Part shown: piece by piece, positions 46,401 to 55,047 of the stretch
Layout of the letters: each line of letters starts with the position of its first letter
How positions within the stretch are numbered: position 1 is the first letter of the stretch
Assembly (NCBI GenBank): GCA_019096065.1
Contig: JAGUCH010000004.1
Coordinates: 5,890,001-5,954,000, forward strand
Reading direction: 5' to 3'
Length of the DNA stretch: 64,000 nucleotides
From: Paracyclopina nana
Taxonomy: Eukaryota; Arthropoda; Copepoda; Cyclopoida; Cyclopettidae
Program-made: the position numbers and the translations under genes
Notes under the pieces: generated by a model
The model's input: only the letters and a program-made list of their open reading frames with translations
What the model was told of the DNA's origin: nothing
Database searches by the model: none

Positions 46401-48888
46401 TGGCATTTACTATGCAATGGGCATTGCCCTGATTGCTGAGGGATTCCTCAGTGCCTGCTATCACGTTTGTCCGACCAACGAAAATTTCCAATTCGACACC
46501 ACGTTCATGTACGTCATTGCAGTGTTGTGCTTCATGAAGATTTACCAATTCAGACATCCGGATATCACCTCCAGTGCTTACAAAGTTTTCTTTGGAATTG
46601 CCATGGTGGTGTTTTTGGAGGTAGTGGGCATATTTTTCAACAACCTCTTCTTCTGGACATTTTCACTAGTCACCTACTTCATAGCTATCATCCTACTTTC
46701 GTCCATAATCTACGCAGAAGGAAAGTGGTCTTTCAACCACGTGGCAATATGGAATCTAATAAAGGTAAATTTGAAGGGGGGAAAAAGCTGGATTAATTAT
46801 GCAGCATGATTTCATTGCAGATTTTGTTTGCGTCCATGGGGAAGTGCTCATGCTCGAAGGAAACATGTTCTTTGGAAAACATTCCGAGGAAAAGACTAGC
46901 CTTCATACTTATCATGGACTCGTGCAACATTGCACTCATGATTGTGGGAGCTTTGCACAAGCCCAACATATCTACATATTTGCTCATGATCTTTGTTGGC
47001 AACTTGTTCATCTACTTCTTCTACTACTTAGCCTTAAAGCTCATCAACAAGGAAAAGATCCTCGTGCAATTCTGGATCGTTGTCGTGCTCGCAACCATAG
47101 CCTGGATCCCAGGCATGGTATTCTTCCAAATGCCAGGAAAATCGACAGAGCTCACTCCAGCCCAGTCCAGAAATATCAACTTGGACTGCAGCTACAGTGG
47201 GGGATTTTATGACAACCATGACATTTGGCATTTTCTATCGTCGGCTGGCCTATTTTTATGCTTTACTACTCTGCTCATCATGGATGATGGCATCGCTGAA
47301 GTACCAAGAGACCAAATACTAATTTTTTAAAAAGTACTCACTGTGATACTTGGCATGAGTTTTGATGATGACATTTGCAGTGTAGTAGGCAATCACAGTC
47401 ATGAGCAGCACGGTGAATATTCCTGTGAAAAGGCCTGCACTTTTGATGGCCCACGGCACAGCCAGCAATGATGTGCCCATCATTGTGTTCCATATTGACA
47501 TCCTAGATACAATAAAATCGTCAGAAAATGTAAAAAAATACAGTCTTTCTGTACGTACACAGTGACAAAGCTGGATTGCGTGCTTTGACGGTCTTCTTGG
47601 CCAGGTATGTGTAGCAGGAAGAATGTTGGAGGCAATAGATGCACAGGATACTCCTGAAATGCAGACAGACAAAAGTTAAGGAAAAAAGACATAAATGTTA
47701 AGACAGTTATCTCTTACAAGGAAGCCATTGGAATGGTTAATACTGGATCGAAGCAAGGGTGTGCTTTCATCTCCTCCTTCTTCGACAATCACAGAGGCTC
47801 GCCTGTGCTCAATGTGCAATTTTCTGCAGCTGTCATAATATTTCATGCGAATTCGATCGGCTCTGGTTTTGATCAGTCCTTCGTTAGTTTGCACGCTAGA
47901 AAAGTATAAAAACAAGTTTAGATTCAGGAAAAATAGAAACAACGGCATGTAATTACATTCTGATTTCTGCTCCTGGGGTTCTCTCAGCCACTTCAACGAG
48001 CTCATTGTAGGATTTCTTGTTGGGAATTATTCCAGGTTTCCTTCCAGTTCCTTTAGCTTGCTTCAGGGACTTTGTACGTCCACTGGACTCTCCAGTTGCT
48101 CCAGAGCTTATGCCACCTGGACTGAAGACAAGAGGTCCATAAGACGATGGGCTGCCGCCATCTTCAGCTGCCGATCTGGAGGAGAATATACCCGTGCCTC
48201 GAACTGGAGCCGAGGCTGATAAATTTCCAGCTGCCCTCGAGATGCCAGACAAGCTGAAAAAATATTTTTTCCATAAATAATTTGCTACATCGCATTTTAA
48301 AAAGGGGGCGTTCACTGAATTGCACTAAAATTCTCCGCACTTGGGCTAATTGTGGCGCAACATAAAATCGTTGTCATCAAATTCGGATAAAGAGCTTTTC
48401 ATATCGTAATCATTAATTCTCAAGGGATTAATTGACATTTCGTCCAACCCCCAATGACCGAAAGGGAAGCGGGATATATAATTGAACGTTTGCCAGAATA
48501 TTAGAAGTGTATTTGCACCCAAGTTCATTCAACTTACACGCCATTCGACAGATGTGCAGAAAGGGGGCAAACGATTGCTTTGTTTCAAAGTACACACAAA
48601 TTACCATTAGAGTTGGCAAGAAATTGAATAAGCGAAAACTACTACTGCTGTTTAGACCTAAAAGTATGCATTAAAGTAAATATTACTAAAATGACAAATT
48701 AATGAACGTCAATGAAAAGGAAGACAAAGAAAGCTTTTTTAAAAAATCTTCATTCATGAGTTCCCTTCTGCATCGACGGGAGACATCAAGTTGGAAAGGC
48801 TTCAAAGATCGATAAAATAACAGCGTGTAGGTAATTACCTGGTTGCGCCATCAATCTCTATGGTGGAGAATTCCTCGTTTTGGCTCAT
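43417..48888 (-). CDS. SLC38A9: SLC38A9-like lysosomal amino-acid transporter
   Basis: Nine minus-strand exons: 48839-48888, 47957-48253, 47718-47895, 47559-47653, 47342-47502, 44681-44848, 44051-44523, 43885-43989 and 43417-43821. All junction phases agree, about 643 residues. A Ser/Gly-rich N-terminus precedes RIRMKYYDSCRKL, then the first transmembrane region carries SIWNTMMGTSLLAVPWAIKS, the signature of the amino-acid/auxin permease fold and very close to SLC38A9. Later segments include VVYWVLMSTFVYDC, LGLFIHNAIITIMKNNRYQQ and a final hydrophobic exon with AQFLI at the end. SLC38A9 is the lysosomal arginine sensor/transporter that signals to mTORC1 through Rag GTPases via its N-terminal tail (family knowledge). 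Vertebrate forms are about 560 residues, so the N-terminus here is longer. The 2.5 kb fifth intron contains the SID-1 homologue on the other strand. Confidence 0.88.
44913..47330 (+). CDS. sid-1: SID-1 (SIDT) dsRNA-transport membrane protein
   Basis: Exons 44913-45077, 45133-46764 and 46821-47330, introns 55 and 56 bp, all phase 0; 768 residues, close to the family's 770-830. A signal peptide (MTPLFMLLFLMPPFITGVHG) leads an extracellular beta-rich region. The first helix is at about 288-310. After a cytoplasmic loop comes the multi-helix core, with DLYIWLVSMMVIFYGIPALQ, CYYNFKC and FNHILSNMSYMVFGLTFM. The metal-site residues of the CREST/ceramidase-like fold are present: His499 in SACYHVCP, Asp510 in NFQFDTTFMYV, and His732/His736 in DNHDIWH. 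SID-1 proteins move or help release double-stranded RNA across membranes and underlie systemic RNAi in nematodes and uptake in some arthropods. The gene lies wholly within an intron of the SLC38A9-like gene, with 64 bp upstream and 11 bp downstream before host exons. Confidence 0.93.
47511..47516 (+). terminator. Predicted polyadenylation signal of the SID-1 gene
   Basis: AATAAA 180 bp after the SID-1 stop codon is the first canonical signal on the plus strand. If used, the SID-1 3' UTR crosses the whole fifth exon of the SLC38A9-like gene in antisense. Confidence 0.4.
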
Positions 48889-49645
48889 GATGAATTAAAG
48901 CTCAATGGAAACGGAATGCTTCTTGGCCTTGAGACGAATTCCCAGTAGTGATGCAGTCAGTGTTTAACTAAAAGTAGTAGCAAATGAGGTCAGCTTCTTG
49001 CGGCTCTCGAATCGTTGCAGCAACTGAATTGAAAATTGGAAGTGAGCAACACAGCGCGGCGAAGTGACGCTTTTACACTGTCAAAGAGGAGGTGACCGAT
49101 TATTACAATTGGCGCCATAACATTGATCACCTAAAATTCTAATCCTTTTTGCCCAAGTGACCGCACCAGAAATGTCCATTTGACTACAACACAAAATTAA
49201 TCTGAATTTTATCTAAAAAGTTATCTTTAAAAACGTATCTAATGGCTAAATTGCAAATATATAACGATTTGAAAATGTGAAAAAAGTCTAGAAGCTCACC
49301 GAAAATTTCATGAAAGCTCGCATCCAAGCTGAGCTGACAATGTGGAAAATGCTCTCATGTTTTTCAAGGCAACATCAGACAAGTTTGAGGCAAAACAAGT
49401 TTGATTTTTTTCTACTCTTACGCACTACTCACTTTTCAAGGCTTTGACTTGTTTACTTTTTAGCATTTGATTCGCGGAATATTTGATCTTCGTTTACACT
49501 CAACCTCGCTTTTTAGTTTTTTTAATAAAAGCAGATGCTCACTGCTGGTTTTGAGGTTCATAAATCTAACTCGCTAAATGGTTTTTGGAAGTGCTTTTTC
49601 TTTTTTCTACTTGATAAACAACCTATTTTTTGACCAACCAAAAAC
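48889..49645. other. Upstream region of the SLC38A9-like gene
   Basis: About 750 bp containing the presumed promoter and 5' UTR of the minus-strand transporter gene. No coding frame or repeat recognised. Confidence 0.45.
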
Positions 49646-50080
49646 TAGTAATGTTCGAGCGATCCCAAGTTTCTGAAAATTATTTTCAAGCTTTTTCAAG
49701 CTCAAAATTTCACGTTTCAAGCTTTTCACTTTTTTAGGTATAATAGCAATAAATGGTGAAAACTCATAAGTCACCAGATTTGACAGAATTACCAAAAAAC
49801 GCCAATAATGACAGAAATAGCTTTAACTTTAATTTAATAACTCCATACCCTTAGGTATTTGTTGATTTTAAAGTCAGCCTTTTGGTTTAAATATGGATAA
49901 GGTTTGGCAATTTTTTGGTGTCAAGCTTTTTCAAGCTTTGTATTGTTTGGGCTTCAAGCTTTTTCAAGCTTTTCTGGTTTGAGAGATCGATCCGAAGCTT
50001 TTTGCTTATGTAGCTCAAGCTGGGTTTTAGTTTCAAGCTTTCAAGCCAAGCTGAAGCTCGTTCGAGTCGTTCCATCACTA
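49646..50080. mobile_element. Non-autonomous hAT-like element, 435 bp
   Basis: It starts TAGTAATG and ends CATCACTA (inverse TAGTGATG, 7 of 8 matching). CCAAAAAC is duplicated on both sides (49638-49645 and 50081-50088). An 8-bp duplication with TAGNG-type ends fits the hAT superfamily. The interior is full of TTCAAGCTTTTTCAAGC-like motifs in both orientations, which may be subterminal transposase sites. An open frame inside (SLKKLE-like repeats) is a by-product of these motifs. Confidence 0.75.
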
Positions 50081-50088
50081 CCAAAAAC

Positions 50089-51651
50089 TGCGTGCAAAAT
50101 TTATCCTGTGTTTTATTTACTGTTTACTTATCAGTTTTCAAATAAAATTCACGCCGTCGAATCCCGACCAGAAATTTTCGAAAAAATTGTGATTAAATAA
50201 GAGTGAATTTGAGTTACTCAAAAGTGTCCCAATATTCCCGATTTGTGTCAGAAATCCGTGACGCACCACATTTTCTTGTGGAACTCAGCTTAGCAAGCTC
50301 AACCTTAACAGTCGCGAGTCTACGCGGTGATGCTTCAAAAGTGGCACAAATCAAGTTCAATGTAAGACTAAATTGTCCTCACAAATTTGGCTCAAAATAG
50401 ACTTCCAATGATCTTCATTTTTGGTACAAAATATGATAAAAATTGTCCTCAATTTGTCAACGAATTCCATGATATTTTAATTTTTGGAACAGCTGCTTAT
50501 TTCTATTAAGTCACAATAGGTTCTCAACTAAGCTCCGTAGTCCGTTAAAGACTTGAATTTCCCCCAATTTTGGCATTATCTATTAGGAAAAAGGTGCTAG
50601 GAATGAGAGCATCATTCATATATATTTAGACTTTTGGCCAATAGATGGCTGGCTTTGCAAGTCTTTCTCACATCAGACAAGATGTGCTAGTGTCCTTCTT
50701 AAGAGGGATTTTTGTGAGAAATAATATTTTAGTCTACAAACTTCTCTTACTTACTGTCATCTTGATTTGTTTTAAATATTTCATACCGATTGAGTCATGA
50801 GAAACGCAATGCGCTGGCTGCACTGCGGCACTAAATAAACCGGCCGAATTGGCCATAGCGCTTACCCGGTTTTGATGACTCAATCGGTATTTCCATAATA
50901 ATATTGAAAATAAAATTATTTTTACCTCAATACTAACTTGGTTTGGACTGAAAGCTATTAGCAACTTTTTTGATTCACTCAATGCATAGCAAAGTTTTAA
51001 GTATAATTACTTTTAAATAAAATAGGTTTGATAGCAGAGCCATCTCTTAATAATTTGCTAAGCTAGAATGTTTATTCTTTGATTTTTCCTAAAGGTTAAG
51101 CAGGGCTTTTATTACTTATTTAAGAGACACTCAAATCGGGCAATTTGAGGCTGAAATCCATGAGATAGCGAATTTTGTGGAACTCAACTTCTAATTGAAA
51201 ATAATCAACATTGCTTCTTTTGCAAATGAATTCGAGTCAAATTGAGGAACACAATCAAGTTTCAACTTTGTGGAAGTTTGGCAGCTAAAAATGTTTTTTT
51301 TTAATGGCAGCACAAATTTATGTCATACATAGTTGTGAAAGTATTGTATCTCTCAAATCAGCCACAAGTTTGTGGAATAGAATCAGCAAAAAAATGAGTC
51401 CAACAACCCAGGCATAAATTTGTAGAATATAATCTTGATGAAGGTTTATTATAACCTAATTTGGTAACAAGTCTATACATCACAAATTTATATTAGAATT
51501 GAGATTCATGAATGGGATTCAACTTTGAGTAACCCAATTTTGAAGATGATTAGTTATAACTAATGCCCTACAAGTTTGTAGAATACAAAAATCATGCTGA
51601 GTTCTTCAAATTTGTATCTGATTTGTGTTCTTCAATACCGACTAAACATAG
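50089..51651. other. Intergenic, no supported gene
   Basis: About 1.56 kb of AT-rich DNA. Its only clear structure is the 108-bp inverted-repeat element at 50783-50890; the short open frames have no recognisable features. Confidence 0.5.
50783..50890. repeat. 108-bp inverted repeat with TGAGTCAT arms
   Basis: ATACCGATTGAGTCAT at 50783-50798 is the perfect reverse complement of 50875-50890, with weaker complementarity continuing inward. It resembles a tiny MITE. Each arm holds TGAGTCA, the AP-1/bZIP consensus. A 3-bp flanking TTC repeat is too short to prove insertion. Confidence 0.6.
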
Positions 51652-52338
51652 CTACAGTGCATTTTGTGACTGAATTGATTTGAAATTGTGAAACCGAATT
51701 TCTGGTTGGGATTGGAGGCTTTGGCGCAAGAAATGCAAGCCACGACCGCCTCTTTTGAAAATTGGCCATTTTCTTCCTATCCTCTCGCACTTCCACTGGT
51801 TGTCATACGTCAATCTACATTGGTAAGTTGAAATTGGTCTCGGTGGCACAAATATTGGGCTATCCATTCCAGAACGCAAATAACGATGGTCATAATTTGC
51901 CGTTGTACATTCAATAAAATACTCGGGATCTCTGAACACTGTATTCTTATCGCTGATAAATTTGAAGCTGCGACCTCTACCTTCTGACAACTGGCTCGCA
52001 GTGTTTTCATTCAGGTCTTGACTTTTGGGCACTATGTGCGATTTGTATAGGTGTGTTGGAGTTGGGAGCACATTTTTATGATTTGTAATTTTGACGTTCA
52101 AAGGATTCTTTGGTGCAGCATTGATTGAGGGAAGATGAACGTTGCCTTGTCGAAAGGCTTTCTGTTCATTTCTCGTGTGTTGGCCAGAGTAAATTGTGGG
52201 CAATCGAAACGCATCGTCGCCTTTCTCATTGCCGTAGATAAAATATGCAATCAGACTCAACAAAACAAGGAAAACGACAACAGAAAGCACTAAGGTGAAG
52301 TTATTTGCAACTATCGTATGACCTCCACTCAGGCTCAT
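51652..52338 (-). CDS. Unrecognised single-pass membrane protein
   Basis: A single-exon 228-residue frame. A short N-terminus (MSLSGGHTIVANN) precedes one strong helix (about residues 15-34, LVLSVVVFLVLLSLIAYFIY), then a basic tail of about 190 residues rich in Asn, Gln, Ser and Arg. No signal peptide cleavage is needed; a signal-anchor is likely. The tail has only three cysteines (EYFIECTTANYD, TYQCRLTYDNQWKCER). A TATATATA sequence lies a few bases upstream of the ATG, too close to serve this start unless the mRNA has almost no leader; the next ATG would then need testing. I do not recognise a family. The length, helix and continuous frame in AT-rich DNA support it as real. Confidence 0.6.
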   Translation of the reverse strand: MSLSGGHTIVANNFTLVLSVVVFLVLLSLIAYFIYGNEKGDDAFRLPTIYSGQHTRNEQKAFRQGNVHLPSINAAPKNPLNVKITNHKNVLPTPTHLYKSHIVPKSQDLNENTASQLSEGRGRSFKFISDKNTVFRDPEYFIECTTANYDHRYLRSGMDSPIFVPPRPISTYQCRLTYDNQWKCERIGRKWPIFKRGGRGLHFLRQSLQSQPEIRFHNFKSIQSQNAL

Positions 52339-52845
52339 AGTATATATACTGCTAAATTAGCGGGCTTTCTTTGAGGACCACCACAAGGTTGCTAAGGAAG
52401 TTAAACAATCACATTATTGCGCATTTTTTGGCGTTTGATCCAGCTTAGAAAGCAAACCGTTGTTATTTAAATGCCCAAAGTTATTTAACTTCAGATAAAC
52501 TGTACTTGCAATCAATGCAGTCATTATTTGGTGCGAATCTGTGCCAAAAAATAAAGTTGAAAGAAGATCGATCTTCGAGGGGCCTTTAATTTGAGCATAA
52601 TTCTAGTCAAATTTGGAGCAATGGCGAGAAAAAAGCCTCTTGCGTATGCTTTTATTCATACTAGTACTCTCTTTGCGGATACTGCTAGCTTACTAGAAAG
52701 CTGATTGTTGTAGTAACCCTGAGTAGCGCGGCGTAGAAGTAAGATAGGCCTCTTTATTGATAAGCAATCAGCGGTTTTTTTAAAAAATGGGGTAATTGTG
52801 TGGTTTTCTGTATGAGACGTTGAGGCCAAGTTGCCCTTAGTTTAA
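52339..52845. promoter_or_regulatory. Shared upstream region of two divergent genes
   Basis: 507 bp between the starts of the minus-strand membrane protein and the plus-strand secreted protein. It must contain both 5' ends if both are genes. TATATATA lies at the left edge. No other motif stands out. Confidence 0.4.
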
Positions 52846-52995
52846 ATGCTTACTCTGAAGAAAATGAATGTCTTCATTGCTGTTACATTCTTTTTGGCGT
52901 TTTTGTCTTGCCAAGCTGTACTAGCAGATGGAGACACCAAAGGGGCTAGATTGATCAAGGTGGGCAACACCCTTGACAACTATGCCCAAATTCTC
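52846..52995 (+). CDS. Secreted orphan protein, 5' fragment before insertion
   Basis: The ATG at 52846 (or the in-frame ATG at 52864) begins a signal peptide (MNVFIAVTFFLAFLSCQAV, cleavage near VLA|DG). The frame continues through LIKVGNTLDNYAQIL, where it meets the first base of a 7.8 kb mobile element at 52996. The frame resumes with no shift after the element at 60848, so this is the amino-terminal 50 codons of a gene of about 352 residues before insertion. Inside the element the frame stops within about 45 nt. The family is not recognised. Confidence 0.75.
52988..52995. repeat. Left 8-bp target-site duplication
   Basis: AAATTCTC at 52988-52995 recurs at 60840-60847, on either side of an element with GGTAACAC...GTGTTACC ends. 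It lies within the coding frame of the secreted orphan protein. Confidence 0.9.
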
Positions 52996-53100
52996 GGTAA
53001 CACTCTCATGTTCAGCGCACAAAAATGCTCAAATTGACATAGATATCAAATAAAAAAACACAAAAAGTCTGAGCAGGGCACATACAATCAAAAATTTTCT

Positions 53101-54634
53101 TTCCCAACCACCACCAATCACCACCCAAATTTGATTTTGGATTTGGTCTTTTTTTCTGATCACCACCCATCACCACCCAAATTTGAATTTCGTTTTGCCT
53201 CTTTTTTCCCAATCACCACCCATCACCACCCAAACTGATTTTGGATTTGGTCTTTTTTTTCTAATCACCACCCATCACCACCCAAATATGATTTTGGATT
53301 TGGTCTTTTTTTCAGATCACCACCCAAATTTGAATTTCGTTTTGCCTCTTTTTTCCCAATCACCACCCATCACCACCCAAACTGATTTTGGATTTGGTCT
53401 TTTTTTCTGATCACCACCCATCACCACCCAAATTTGAATTTCATTTTACCTCTTTTTTCCCAATCACCACCCATCACCACCCAAAATGATTTTGGATTTG
53501 GTCTTTTTTTCTGATCACCACCCATCACCACCCAAAATGATTTTGGATTTGGTCTTTTTTTTCTGATCACCACCCATCACCACCCAAATTTGAATTTCAT
53601 TTTACCTCTTTTTTCCCAATCACCACCCATCACCACCCAAAATGATTTTGGATTTGGTCTTTTTTTTCTGATCACCACCCATCACCACCCAAATATGAAT
53701 TTCGTTTTGCCTCTTTTTTCCCAATCACCACCATTCACCACCCAAATTTGATTTTGGATTTGGTCTTTTTTTCTGATCACCACCCATCACCACCCAAAAT
53801 GATTTTGGATTTGGTCTTTTTTTCTGATCACCACCCATCACCACCCAAAATGATTTTGGATTTGGTCTTTTTTTTCTGATCACCACCCATCACCACCCAA
53901 ATTTGAATTTCATTTTACCTCTTTTTTCCCAATCACCACCCATCACCACCCAAAATGATTTTGGATTTGGTCTTTTTTTTCTGATCACCACCCATCACCA
54001 CCCAAATATGAATTTCGTTTTGCCTCTTTTTTCCCAATCACCACCAATCACCACCCAAATTTGATTTTGGATTTGGTCTTTTTTTCTGATCACCACCCAT
54101 CAACACCCAAATATGATTTTGGATTTGGTCTTTTTTTCTGATCACCACCCATCACCACCCAAATATGATTTTGGATTTGGTCTTTTTTTCTGATCACCAC
54201 CCATCACCACCCAAATATGAATTTCGTTTTTGCCTCTTTTTTCCCAATCACCACCAATCACCACCCAAATTTGATTTTGGATTTGGTCTTTTTTTCTGAT
54301 CACCACCCATCACCACCCAAACTGATTTTGGATTTGGTCTTTTTTTCTGATCACCACCCATCACCACCCAAATATGAATTTCGTTTTGCCTCTTTTTTCC
54401 CAATCACCACCAATCACCACCCAAATTTGATTTTGGATTTGGTCTTTTTTTCTGATCACCACCCATCACCACCCAAATATGATTTTGGATTTGGTCTTTT
54501 TTTCTGATCACCACCCATCACCACCCAAATATGATTTTGGATTTGGTCTTTTTTTCTGATCACCACCCATCACCACCCAAATTTGAATTTCATTTTACCT
54601 CTTTTTTCCCAATCACCACCCATCACCACCCAGA
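53101..54634 (+). repeat. 53-bp minisatellite, left arm
   Basis: Two related monomers of about 53 bp are interspersed, both containing ATCACCACCCATCACCACCC. One ends TTTTGGATTTGGTCTTTTTT, the other TTTCGTTTTGCCTCTTTTTT. About 29 copies. Long frames read through them (repeats of DHHPSPP/FASFFPITT) purely because of the repeat period. Confidence 0.95.
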
Positions 54635-55047
54635 CGATGCTAAAGTTAGCACTATGACAACTTCAAAATTAGTTAAAACATGGTGAAAAAATGCAAAACT
54701 TTGTAAAACGTTGTCAAAAATACAATTTTGCTCAGGCAAATATGCTCTCTTCATCTACAAACTCCTTAAGGAATCGGAACTCAAAATTCCTTTGCGCCAA
54801 ACAGTTCTCAGTACATAAATTAGCTGCGTAGAGTTGTATGCATGGATTTGTCACAATGCATTCTTTAAGGAATGGTAGATGAACAGTATTTTAATCATGT
54901 ACGCTACGCTAGTTTTGCTCCTTGACCGAAAAATTGTTGCTAAAAATATTCTAGTTTATGTCAGATTTTGCACTGGGAGACTGATGGACCTGGACTTCCC
55001 AAGATCCTAACAACTATAACCAGAATGAGCACAACTTGCTAGCTCAA
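54635..55047. other. Unique segment of the element
   Basis: About 410 bp of AT-rich sequence between the left minisatellite arm and the 169-bp satellite. It has no counterpart on the right side, no coding frame and no motif I recognise. Confidence 0.5.

Noticed and set aside
45682-46557. 291-codon minus-strand frame
   Set aside because: It is the antisense shadow of the SID-1 coding exon, which has clear family motifs.
49887-50084. 65-codon frame with SLKKLE-type repeats
   Set aside because: It arises from TTCAAGCTTTTTCAAGC motifs inside the hAT-like element and has no protein-like features.
53183-54507. Long open frames with repeated DHHPSPP/FASFFPITT peptides, also antisense at 59433-60705
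   Set aside because: They are produced by the 53-bp minisatellite period, occur on both arms, have no consistent start or end, and lie inside a mobile element.
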